Source: Paraliobacillus salinarum (lineage in GTDB: Bacteria; Bacillota; Bacilli; Bacillales; Amphibacillaceae). Taken from it: a stretch of 32,890 bases of DNA. Where the stretch lies: NCBI RefSeq assembly GCF_014083865.1, contig NZ_JACEFA010000020.1, positions 1 to 32,890 on the forward strand, read 5' to 3'. Below the pieces are notes generated by a model. The model searched no databases. It worked only from the letters and a program-made list of their open reading frames with translations, and was not told where the DNA came from. The stretch's first letter is position 1; each line of letters starts with the position of its first letter. The translations under genes were made by a program, and so were the position numbers. Shown here piece by piece: positions 24,480 to 31,509 of this stretch.

Positions 24480-25709
24480 ATGGAACAACTAAAAGAAAGA
24501 ATTGAAAAACATATTGAAACGATAGCAACGTATACGTCAACACCTGGAAACGGGACGACGCGTCTTACTTATAGTAAAGAGGATTTGCAAACACGAAATT
24601 ATATTAAAGAACAAATGAAAGCTATAGGACTTACAGTTAGTGAAGATGGACTCGGTAATATTTTTGGAAAATTAGATGGTAGTATGCCGGATGCACCGAG
24701 TGTGATGATTGGCTCTCACTTTGATTCCGTTCCAAACGGTGGTGCATATGATGGCCCAGCAGGTGTGGTTGCTGGACTAGAAGTTGCAAATCTATTTTAT
24801 CAGCATAACGTAAAACCAAGTTATCCATTGGAAATTGTTGCGTTAGTTGAAGAAGAAGGTTCTCGTTTCGGTGGCGGTTTAATGGGTTCACGTGGAATAA
24901 CAGGACAATTAAGCGAAGCGGAATTTAGTGATTCAATGGACAAGGACGGTATTTCACCAAAAGAAGCGATGCAAGAGATTGGACTAGATCCTTCACTTCC
25001 TAAGGCAAGGGATCCAAAAACGATGAAAGCTTTCTTGGAATTGCACATTGAGCAAGGCCCGATTCTGGAAGAAAAAAATATACCGATCGGTGTGGTTGAG
25101 TCAATTGTTGGGCTTACGCAATATGATATTACTGTAAAAGGACAAGCTGGTCATGCAGGTACGACACCAATGGATAGACGTTCTGATGCATTAATTGCAG
25201 CTGCGAAAATGATTAGTAAGTTACCAGACCTTGCGATTACGGAAGGGAATGGAACGGTTTTAACAACGGGCAAGTTAAATGTGTACCCGAATGGAGCTAA
25301 TGTGATTCCAGAGAAAGTGTTCTTTACTGTGGACATTCGTTCTGGTAAAGAAGAAAATATACAACATGTGATTCAACAGTTGAAAGAATATGTTGAAGAT
25401 TACCAAGGTAATGGGATTGAGGTTGATATAGAAGAAAAATTATATGTTCAACCAAAAGCACTTAGCGAAACGGTGCGAACATTATTAAAAGAACAAAGTG
25501 AACATCAAAATATCTCGTATTGTTCCATTAATAGCGGAGCAGGTCATGACGCAATGGTTTTTTCTGATTTTACGGATGTCGGAATGCTATTTATTCCAAG
25601 TAAAGCGGGCTTGAGCCATTGTCCTGAGGAATGGTCCGATGCTGCGGATATTGCAAATGCAGTAGAAATTTTATATCAGACAGCTAAGAAATTAACGAAG
25701 GCGGAATAA
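24480..25709 (+). CDS. AllC/AmaB-type Zn-dependent amidohydrolase (M20 family)
   Basis: A 409-aa dinuclear metallohydrolase of the allantoate amidohydrolase / N-carbamoyl-L-amino-acid hydrolase group. Metal ligands are visible in GSHFDSVPNGG, YDGPAGV, VEEEGSRFGGG, LHIEQGPILE and near the C-terminus SHCPEEWSD. The lid-domain patterns GQAGHAGTTPMDRR and NVIPEKVFFTVDIRS are also present. It cleaves ureido or N-acyl C-N bonds in the cytoplasm. The ATG at 24480 follows AAAAGGAGATG. It lies between a transporter-like gene and an M20D amidohydrolase. No other purine-degradation genes are in the window, so allantoate is not assured. N-carbamoyl amino acids are an alternative. Confidence 0.9.
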   Translation: MEQLKERIEKHIETIATYTSTPGNGTTRLTYSKEDLQTRNYIKEQMKAIGLTVSEDGLGNIFGKLDGSMPDAPSVMIGSHFDSVPNGGAYDGPAGVVAGLEVANLFYQHNVKPSYPLEIVALVEEEGSRFGGGLMGSRGITGQLSEAEFSDSMDKDGISPKEAMQEIGLDPSLPKARDPKTMKAFLELHIEQGPILEEKNIPIGVVESIVGLTQYDITVKGQAGHAGTTPMDRRSDALIAAAKMISKLPDLAITEGNGTVLTTGKLNVYPNGANVIPEKVFFTVDIRSGKEENIQHVIQQLKEYVEDYQGNGIEVDIEEKLYVQPKALSETVRTLLKEQSEHQNISYCSINSGAGHDAMVFSDFTDVGMLFIPSKAGLSHCPEEWSDAADIANAVEILYQTAKKLTKAE

Positions 25710-25712
25710 TAC

Positions 25713-26888
25713 ATGATTAATCAAAAAATAAAACAAATAATTAATGAATCAAATGAAGAACTGATTGCCCTACGACAAAAGCTTCATGCAGAACCCGAGC
25801 TTTCTTGGGAGGAAGAAAACACTACACAATTTGTATGTAATTATCTTGATAAGTTAGGAATTACCTATCGTCGAACTGAACCGACTGGTGTAATTGCAGA
25901 AATAAAAGGTGGAAATCCTGGTAAAACAGTTGCCCTCAGAGCGGATATGGATGCTTTATCAGTAGAAGAATTAAATACAGATCTTTCTTACGCTTCAAAA
26001 GAAGAAGGGAAAATGCATGCTTGTGGTCATGATGCACACACAACAATGTTAATGATTGCAGCAAAAGCATTAAACGAAGTGAAAGAAGAATTAGCAGGGA
26101 ATGTTCGATTGATTTTTCAACCAGCAGAAGAAGTGGCTCAAGGAGCAAAAGCATTGGTAGAGCAAGGTGCAGTACAAGGTGTCGATAATGTATTTGGTAT
26201 TCATATTTGGTCCCAGATGGATACAGGAAAAGTGAGCTGTGTGTCAGGTCCTGCATTTGCCTCAGCAGACCTTTTCACTGTTACGTTTAAAGGAAAAGGC
26301 GGGCATGGTGCAATACCGCATACTTCAATAGATACAGCTGTCGTTGCGTCGGCTTTTGTCATGAACGTGCAAGCAGTCATTTCGCGAACGATTGATCCAC
26401 AACTAGCTGGCGTCCTAACGATCGGAAAAATGATGGTCGGTACACGTTTTAACGTAATTGCTGAAAATGCAGTTATCGAAGGGACGATCCGTTGCTTTGA
26501 TCCAGCCACTCGTGCACATATAGAACAACAGCTTAAGCATTTTGCAGAACAAACAGCTGCTCTTTATGGAGCGACTGCAAAGGTGGATTATACGTATGGT
26601 ACCAAAACAGTTGTTAATGAAGCAGATAGTGCAGAGCGTGTACAACGCGTTGTCGCACAAGCATTTGGAGAATCTGCGCTCTATGAAGAAAAACCAACGA
26701 TGGGTGCAGAAGATTTTAGTTTTTATCTCGAGGAAGTACCAGGAAGTTTTGCACTTGTTGGAAGTGGTAACACGAAAAAAGATACGAGGTGGTCACATCA
26801 TCACGGTCGTTTTAATATTGATGAAGAAGCACTTTCCACAGGGGCGGAACTATATGCACAGTACGCGTGGATCTATTTGAATGAATAA
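25713..26888 (+). CDS. M20D-family amidohydrolase (IAA-amino acid hydrolase / N-acyl amino acid deacylase type)
   Basis: A 391-aa metallopeptidase-like amidohydrolase with the M20D marks: LHAEPELSWEE at the N-terminus, ALRADMDALSVEE, metal ligands in HACGHDAHTTMLM (Cys and two His), FQPAEEVAQGAKALVE (Glu-Glu), FGIHIW and a C-terminal TMGAEDFSFYLE plus HHHGRFNID. These enzymes release amino acids from N-acyl or aryl-acyl conjugates. Only 3 nt separate it from the preceding stop codon, and AAGGCGGA within the end of that gene serves as ribosome binding site. It is the last gene of the operon, followed by a strong terminator. The substrate is unknown. Confidence 0.9.
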   Translation: MINQKIKQIINESNEELIALRQKLHAEPELSWEEENTTQFVCNYLDKLGITYRRTEPTGVIAEIKGGNPGKTVALRADMDALSVEELNTDLSYASKEEGKMHACGHDAHTTMLMIAAKALNEVKEELAGNVRLIFQPAEEVAQGAKALVEQGAVQGVDNVFGIHIWSQMDTGKVSCVSGPAFASADLFTVTFKGKGGHGAIPHTSIDTAVVASAFVMNVQAVISRTIDPQLAGVLTIGKMMVGTRFNVIAENAVIEGTIRCFDPATRAHIEQQLKHFAEQTAALYGATAKVDYTYGTKTVVNEADSAERVQRVVAQAFGESALYEEKPTMGAEDFSFYLEEVPGSFALVGSGNTKKDTRWSHHHGRFNIDEEALSTGAELYAQYAWIYLNE

Positions 26889-26937
26889 AAAAAGCGTTAG
26901 ACAGCTTGAATTGTGATAAGCTGTCTAACGCTTTTTT
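26887..26937. terminator. Strong bidirectional terminator
   Basis: AGCGTTAGACAGCTT (26893-26907) and AAGCTGTCTAACGCT (26918-26932) form a perfect 15-bp stem, with an A-run before and a T-run after. It lies between the M20D gene (plus) and the convergent CaCA exchanger gene (minus) and can serve both. Confidence 0.93.
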
Positions 26938-26949
26938 GAAAATTATTGG

Positions 26950-27900
26950 TTAGTTTCTGATAAGAATGAAAACCATGTATAGCACGTATAAAGCAGTTAA
27001 CCAACCGCCTTCTAATCGACCAATTTTGTAGTTAGTTCTTGAAAAGATTAGTAAGATTAGCGTTAAAATGTTCATAAACATGATATCAAAGAAAATGCTA
27101 TTATCAACAGATAGTGGAGAAATAACAGCTGTTGCTCCCAATACTAGGAACAGATTAAAAATATTACTTCCGACAATATTTCCGAGCGCAATATCAGTTT
27201 GTTTCTTAAGTGCAGCTGTAATTGTTGTTATTAATTCAGGTAATGATGTACCAACCGCAACTATTGTAAGTCCAACCAATGTTTCACTCATACCAAAGGA
27301 AAGTGCAATCTCTGAAGCACTATCTACAACTAGGTCACCACCGAAAACAATTGCCACTAGTCCGATTACCGTAAAGATAATATTTTTCCCTAGTGGTGGT
27401 TTTTCTTGTATTGTTGGTTCCAGTTCATTGTTACCTTTTCTCGCAACTTCGAAAATATAATACAAGAAGATAGCAAAAAAGAATAACAAGATAAAACCGT
27501 CACCTCTACTAATGATGTTGTTCGCAGATTGGTTAAGGCTAATATCACTCACCATGACTAATGCAACAACACCAGCTAATAAGGTGAATGGGATCTCTTT
27601 TCTAATTGTTTCGCTTTCAACCGTCATTGGTAAAATAAGTGCACCAATTCCAACGACTAAGGTAATATTAAAGATATTACTACCAACCACATTCCCGATT
27701 GTAACACCAGCACTTCCTTCTAGTGCTGCGACAATACTTACTGTTGCCTCTGGAGCACTTGTTCCAAAAGCCACAATCGTTAACCCGATGATAAGCGGCG
27801 ATACTCGTAAAGCAGTAGCAATCTTAGAAGCGCCATCAACAAATAAGTCTGCCCCTTTAATTAGTAATACAAATCCAATAATTAATAAAATATATGCCAT
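26950..27900 (-). CDS. CaCA-superfamily cation exchanger (calcium/sodium antiporter type)
   Basis: A 316-aa, ~10-helix exchanger with the two inverted alpha-repeats of the CaCA superfamily: VAFGTSAPEATVSIVAAL with GNVVGSNIFN in the first half, and VAVGTSLPELITTITAAL with GNIVGSNIFN in the second. Both Glu residues that bind the cation are present. A hydrophilic loop (about 165-185) separates the halves. The family exports Ca2+ or other divalent cations in exchange for Na+ or H+. The Mn-sensing leader upstream suggests manganese as a physiological substrate (inference). The ATG at 27900 follows GGGAGGAAA; frame upstream of it runs into the leader and is not used. Confidence 0.9.
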   Translation of the reverse strand: MAYILLIIGFVLLIKGADLFVDGASKIATALRVSPLIIGLTIVAFGTSAPEATVSIVAALEGSAGVTIGNVVGSNIFNITLVVGIGALILPMTVESETIRKEIPFTLLAGVVALVMVSDISLNQSANNIISRGDGFILLFFFAIFLYYIFEVARKGNNELEPTIQEKPPLGKNIIFTVIGLVAIVFGGDLVVDSASEIALSFGMSETLVGLTIVAVGTSLPELITTITAALKKQTDIALGNIVGSNIFNLFLVLGATAVISPLSVDNSIFFDIMFMNILTLILLIFSRTNYKIGRLEGGWLTALYVLYMVFILIRN

Positions 27901-27972
27901 AAAATTTCCTCCCAAAATTGTTTTGTTTAAGATAGATAGTTTGCAACCGTTGCACAACGCTCTTTATAAACA

Positions 27973-28004
27973 TAAAAAAACCTTTACCGATTTGGCAAAG
28001 GTTT
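27973..28004 (-). terminator. Riboswitch-controlled terminator before the CaCA exchanger
   Basis: Read on the minus strand, AACCTTTGCC and GGTAAAGGTT pair over 10 positions around a 5-nt loop (AAATC), followed by seven T. It lies between the aptamer and the exchanger start, so it is the likely expression platform. The aptamer's closing 3' strand (GACCTTTA) is complementary to the terminator's 3' arm (TAAAGGTT apart from one pair), which would allow alternative pairing. Confidence 0.85.
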
Positions 28005-28040
28005 TGAATCTTAGATAAATACCCCTCTACCAGATATACG

Positions 28041-28134
28041 ATAAAGGTCTTGCTAGCAATCTAGTGTCGCCAGAAAAGCCGAGAGTTTAAGAACTCCGAA
28101 TTGACGACTTTACTGTTAAAGCTACTCCCCTTTA
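28041..28134 (-). ncRNA. yybP-ykoY manganese riboswitch aptamer
   Basis: Read on the minus strand, the element begins TAAAGGGGAGTAGC and ends GCAAGACCTTTA. The outer strands TAAAGG/CCTTTA close helix P1, and the conserved GGGGAGTAGC and GCAAGACC bracket the core. The interior contains CGTCAATTCGGAG and CTGGCGACA. These match the yybP-ykoY consensus as I know it. This RNA class binds Mn2+ and controls Mn/Ca-type exporters, TerC-like and UPF0016 proteins. A terminator and a CaCA exchanger gene follow directly. Exact outer boundaries are approximate. Confidence 0.9.
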
Positions 28135-28156
28135 GGAATATGAAGTTGTTACTATA

Positions 28157-28185
28157 ATAGTAGCTATCGATAGGGTAGAAGTCAA
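28157..28185 (-). promoter_or_regulatory. Sigma-A promoter of the riboswitch-CaCA transcript
   Basis: On the minus strand, TTGACT (28185-28180) and TACTAT (28162-28157) are 17 bp apart. The predicted start is about 15-20 nt before the aptamer. Confidence 0.7.
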
Positions 28186-28321
28186 TAGTTTTATTTTTAG
28201 GTTATTAATGTTTGAAATCTTTTTAAAAGAATCATTGGTAAAAAAACGAAACTTATATTGAAGCCATTCGTAATACATATTAAGTAAAAATCTTTAATCC
28301 GTTAAAAGGAGATGGACGTAG

Positions 28322-28660
28322 ATGGAACCAAACATTACTAACTATGTTGAAGTTAATAATTCTGAAGAACTGTTAACTGCTTTAACGAATAAGGAATCGT
28401 ATATTGTCATTAATAAGGAATATAAACAAGAATTTTTGAATAATACGGAGCTACCCTTTACTGAAAAAGAACTAATGGGATTACAATTAGGGTCCCATGG
28501 TGGTGCAGCAATTGGCGGTGGATTAATTTTTGCTATTATTAACTTCTTTAGTAAAGGAAGTAAACAGCAAAAGAAAATTGATAGTAAAGTTCGCAACTAT
28601 GTGTTAAAAGGTTGGAAGGATGACGGACTGTTGCTTTATTTACGTCAATTAGATTATTAG
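28322..28660 (+). CDS. Small protein with a Gly-rich hydrophobic centre, function unknown
   Basis: A 112-aa protein. The N-terminal ~60 residues are acidic and Asn/Glu-rich (NNSEELLTALTNKESYIVIN); then a Gly-rich hydrophobic segment LGSHGGAAIGGGLIFAIINF (about 59-78) could cross or insert in a membrane. A basic/hydrophobic C-terminus follows (SKGSKQQKKIDSKVRNYVLK). The ATG at 28322 lies about 10 nt after AAAGGAG. No family is recognised. It is transcribed divergently from the riboswitch-controlled exchanger and ends at tandem terminators. Confidence 0.7.
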   Translation: MEPNITNYVEVNNSEELLTALTNKESYIVINKEYKQEFLNNTELPFTEKELMGLQLGSHGGAAIGGGLIFAIINFFSKGSKQQKKIDSKVRNYVLKGWKDDGLLLYLRQLDY

Positions 28661-28717
28661 GTGTTCAAGTTTCCGTTTCATATTATCCAATAGTATAAAG
28701 ATAGATTTTGTCGATTT

Positions 28718-28741
28718 GGTGTCTTTAGGGCACCGTTTTTT
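28718..28741 (+). terminator. Terminator after the 112-aa gene (first)
   Basis: GGTGTC pairs with GGCACC (one G:U) around TTTAG, followed by G and six T. It lies about 57 nt after the stop codon. Confidence 0.7.
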
Positions 28742-28744
28742 GTG

Positions 28745-28787
28745 AGGAATTTAAAAACTAAAATTAAAAACTAAATTCCTTTTTTTC
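28745..28787 (+). terminator. Tandem second terminator
   Basis: AGGAATTTA (28745-28753) and TAAATTCCT (28772-28780) form a perfect 9-bp stem followed by a T-run. The 18-nt loop contains repeats of AAAACTAAA type. It starts 4 nt after the first terminator. Confidence 0.7.
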
Positions 28788-28797
28788 CTTGTTTGTG

Positions 28798-28806
28798 TGT
28801 TATAAT
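28798..28806 (+). promoter_or_regulatory. Extended -10 promoter of the 133-aa gene
   Basis: TGTTATAAT is a perfect extended -10 element (TGn-TATAAT). No -35 box is evident 17 bp upstream. A ~110-nt leader would precede the coding region. Confidence 0.5.
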
Positions 28807-28925
28807 AAACGTAATATAACCTCAAGAGCCTCAGACAATAACAACCCTACTTAAGATTAAATTTCATCAATTAACAAAACAGAATAAAAATTTGAGCTTT
28901 TTGCGTTATTTTGAGGAGGAGACGG

Positions 28926-29327
28926 ATGAAAAAAGTTATTCTTTTGCTTTTTTTTGTGTTAATTGTCATTATGATAATGTTTAAATCAAGTCCTCAACCT
29001 AGTTTAAGAGGATTTTATCAAAGTGAACATGTAGAAGGATATATCATTCAATTTAGTTTTCAACCAGATGAAAATAGCTTTGTTGAGTTTATTGATAACA
29101 GAGAAGTTAATAAAGGAACTTATCAATTAAAGAAGGATAATGTATATCAGTTAAATGGTGATGTGCAAAATATTGAACTGACATTAAATAAAGAGAACGC
29201 TTTTAATGTAGTTATTGAGGGAATTAATAATGGGAAGTCAATTCAAGTAGTCAATACAAGTGCCATACCTGCGTATTTTTCAACAGAATTTAACGATGTG
29301 GAAAAGTATAAGGAATTGCTTAAATAA
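28926..29327 (+). CDS. Secreted or membrane-anchored small protein, function unknown
   Basis: A 133-aa protein with an N-terminal signal-anchor (KKVILLLFFVLIVIMIMF, residues 2-19) and a soluble, beta-strand-rich outer part (QFSFQPDENSFVEFIDN, GTYQLKKDNVYQLNGDV). There is no lipobox Cys. The ATG at 28926 follows GAGGAGGAG. The general layout, a ~110-aa single beta domain on an anchor, is common in uncharacterised Bacillaceae proteins. No family is recognised. It is monocistronic with its own terminator. Confidence 0.72.
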   Translation: MKKVILLLFFVLIVIMIMFKSSPQPSLRGFYQSEHVEGYIIQFSFQPDENSFVEFIDNREVNKGTYQLKKDNVYQLNGDVQNIELTLNKENAFNVVIEGINNGKSIQVVNTSAIPAYFSTEFNDVEKYKELLK

Positions 29328-29341
29328 CCTAAATAAATAAG

Positions 29342-29376
29342 CGAAGAAACGATGAAAACAGTTTCTTCGTTTTTTG
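29342..29376 (+). terminator. Terminator after the 133-aa gene
   Basis: CGAAGAAAC and GTTTCTTCG form a perfect 9-bp stem around a 10-nt loop and are followed by a T-run, 14 nt after the stop codon. Confidence 0.88.
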
Positions 29377-29575
29377 TTTACTCCCATTCGTACATATTTA
29401 TCAAACCTACATTTAATTTTATCCTCCTAATGTAAAAAGTGTGTAAATTTAATCTATATTTGTTGAAAGTAAAATTAAATATAAATATAATGTCGATAGC
29501 GTATGGATATTTGCAAACGTGTTAATGGTTTGCAAAAATCTATTGTTCGTGTGAAAAAATAGAAAGGAGACAACG

Positions 29576-30766
29576 ATGTCTAAACAAAAAAACAAATTTC
29601 GTACACTGATTGAAATATTTTTAATTTCTACTAAATTAGGACTTACATCGTTTGGTGGCCCAATTGCACACTTAGCTTATTTTAAAGATGAATACATTGA
29701 CAGACGCAAATGGCTAGATGATCGAACATATGCCGATATTATTGCTATCTGTCAATTCCTTCCCGGTCCTGCCAGTAGCCAAGTAGGTATATCGATTGGT
29801 ATGTTAAGGGGAGGGGTAATTGGTGGTTTTATATCTTGGTTAGGTTTTACTTTTCCATCTATTATCATATTGGTTCTATTTGCGTTAATGTATCAAACAT
29901 TTTCGCTAGGTGATGCTGGATTTATACATAGCTTAAAAATTGTAGCAGCAGCAGTTGTGTTACATGCGTTACTTGGTCTAGGGAAAAAATTAACTCCCGA
30001 TAAACCACGGATAGCAATCGCGTTAGTAGCTGCAATCATTATGCTTTTGTTTCCTTCCGCTTGGATGCAAATAGTTATTATTTTGGGAGCGGGATTGATC
30101 GGATTAAAATTATTTAAAGACAAAACAAAGCCGAATGTACAGCCATTATCTATTAATATTTCTAAAAAATTCGGGTTAACTTCTTTGGGGATTTTGATAA
30201 GTTTACTAGTAATTGTACCAATACTTAATAAACTATTAGACAATCCATTCCTGCATATTTTTGATGTCTTTTTTAGGGTAGGATCGCTCGTGTTTGGTGG
30301 TGGACATGTGGTATTACCGATGATTGAGCGTGAAATTGTACCTGCTGGGTTGTTGACAGCCAATGAATTTTTAGCAGGATATGGGATGGCACAAGCTGTA
30401 CCTGGTCCTTTATTTACTTTTTCTAGTTATATCGGAACCATGTTAGAGGGAGTTACTGGAGCGGTTGTAGCAACAGTAGGTATTTTTCTACCTTCCTTTT
30501 TACTAATCATTGCCGCATTACCATTTTTAAATGAATTACGTAATCGATCGGTTTTTCAGAGTGTTTTAATGGGTGTTAATGCTAGTGTTGTGGGTATTCT
30601 TTTAGCGGCGTTTTATGATCCGGTACTTAGCAGCTCGATCTTTAATGCAACAGATTTTGCATTAGCAGCCTTGCTATTTGGGTTGTTGAATATATGGAAG
30701 GTACCAGCTTGGCTAATTGTCATACTAGGTGTGGTTGGGAGGTATTTCATCCAACTAATTGCATAG
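29576..30766 (+). CDS. chrA: Chromate transporter family protein (long-chain ChrA)
   Basis: A 396-aa membrane protein made of two homologous halves, the long-chain CHR architecture. Half one has GLTSFGGPIAH and CQFLPGPASSQ; half two has SLVFGGGHVVLP and AQAVPGPLFTFSSYIG. These are the paired FGG and PGP motifs of ChrA proteins, with about ten helices in total. Characterised members export chromate, probably as a sulfate-like anion; many genomic copies have no tested substrate. The ATG at 29576 follows AGAAAGGAGA. No ChrB-like regulator or sulfate genes are adjacent, so the physiological anion is open. Confidence 0.92.
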   Translation: MSKQKNKFRTLIEIFLISTKLGLTSFGGPIAHLAYFKDEYIDRRKWLDDRTYADIIAICQFLPGPASSQVGISIGMLRGGVIGGFISWLGFTFPSIIILVLFALMYQTFSLGDAGFIHSLKIVAAAVVLHALLGLGKKLTPDKPRIAIALVAAIIMLLFPSAWMQIVIILGAGLIGLKLFKDKTKPNVQPLSINISKKFGLTSLGILISLLVIVPILNKLLDNPFLHIFDVFFRVGSLVFGGGHVVLPMIEREIVPAGLLTANEFLAGYGMAQAVPGPLFTFSSYIGTMLEGVTGAVVATVGIFLPSFLLIIAALPFLNELRNRSVFQSVLMGVNASVVGILLAAFYDPVLSSSIFNATDFALAALLFGLLNIWKVPAWLIVILGVVGRYFIQLIA

Positions 30767-30852
30767 ACATGTATTGGTATTAGAATGAATAAGATGTACA
30801 ATAAATGATAAGGGAAGTAAGTGAAAAGCAATTTTTAATATTGGAGGATACA

Positions 30853-31383
30853 ATGACATATAAATTGATTAAAGATTTTAATTTATTAGCGAATAAAAAG
30901 CTTCTTATATGGCTAAATATATGGGGCATTGTCGTCTTTATATCCCTACTTATTTTTGGTGCATTTTATTTTGTAGTTAGTAGCCTCTCTATTAATTTCT
31001 TGGCTATGTTCTTATTTTTTGTTACCTTTTTTCTGATACTGATTATTCACGAACTTATTCATGGGTTATTTTTTAAATTGTTTAAACCTGAAGCAAAAGT
31101 GAAATTCGGCTTTAAAAGTGGTGTGGCGTATGCAACTAGTCCAGGTAGCATTTATCCAAAGCACCAATTCATTATTGTTTGTTTAATGCCCTTTGTCTTA
31201 ATTACATTATTGTTATGTGGTTTGTATTTACTTGGAGTAAATGGCATATTTCTGTACTTTCTATTTGCGATGCATACGGGTGGTTGTGTAGGAGACTTTT
31301 ATTTTTTCTATCTATTATTGAAACAAAAGGATGGAACACATGTGGAAGATACAGAACAAGGCTTCAAGCTGTATAAGCAATAG
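30853..31383 (+). CDS. DUF3267 putative membrane zincin metallopeptidase
   Basis: A 176-aa integral membrane protein with the zinc-protease motif HELIH in FLILIIHELIHGLFFKLF (about residues 72-89), on a helix, followed by KFGFKSGVAYATSPGSIYPK. This is the layout of DUF3267 (putative zincin peptidase) proteins, with four or five helices and a C-terminal GDFYFFYLLLK segment. A third zinc ligand cannot be fixed from sequence alone. Substrates are unknown. The ATG at 30853 follows TTGGAGGA; an in-frame upstream start at 30805 has no good ribosome binding site. It lies 86 nt after chrA on the same strand, possibly cotranscribed. Confidence 0.85.
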   Translation: MTYKLIKDFNLLANKKLLIWLNIWGIVVFISLLIFGAFYFVVSSLSINFLAMFLFFVTFFLILIIHELIHGLFFKLFKPEAKVKFGFKSGVAYATSPGSIYPKHQFIIVCLMPFVLITLLLCGLYLLGVNGIFLYFLFAMHTGGCVGDFYFFYLLLKQKDGTHVEDTEQGFKLYKQ

Positions 31384-31425
31384 CTGGATTATTACAGCAT
31401 TCTTTAGAGAACAATACTTACAACG

Positions 31426-31475
31426 AAAAATAACGGATGATCATTCTAGCCTGAGTGATCATCCGTTTTGTTATT
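31426..31475. terminator. Bidirectional terminator
   Basis: AACGGATGATCA (31432-31443) and TGATCATCCGTT (31456-31467) form a perfect 12-bp stem, flanked by A-rich and T-rich sequence that extends the pairing. It separates the zincin gene (plus) and the convergent AraC-type gene (minus). Confidence 0.88.
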
Positions 31476-31509
31476 ATAGTTAACTATCATTACCTAAACG
31501 GATAGACAG

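Noticed and set aside
26201-26880. Several 80-112 codon frames within the M20D gene
   Set aside because: They are shadows of the M20D amidohydrolase; motifs and the ribosome binding site support only the main frame.
27068-28018. Plus-strand frames of 130 and 168 codons opposite the CaCA exchanger
   Set aside because: They are antisense to a gene with both conserved alpha-repeats; the second also runs through the riboswitch terminator.
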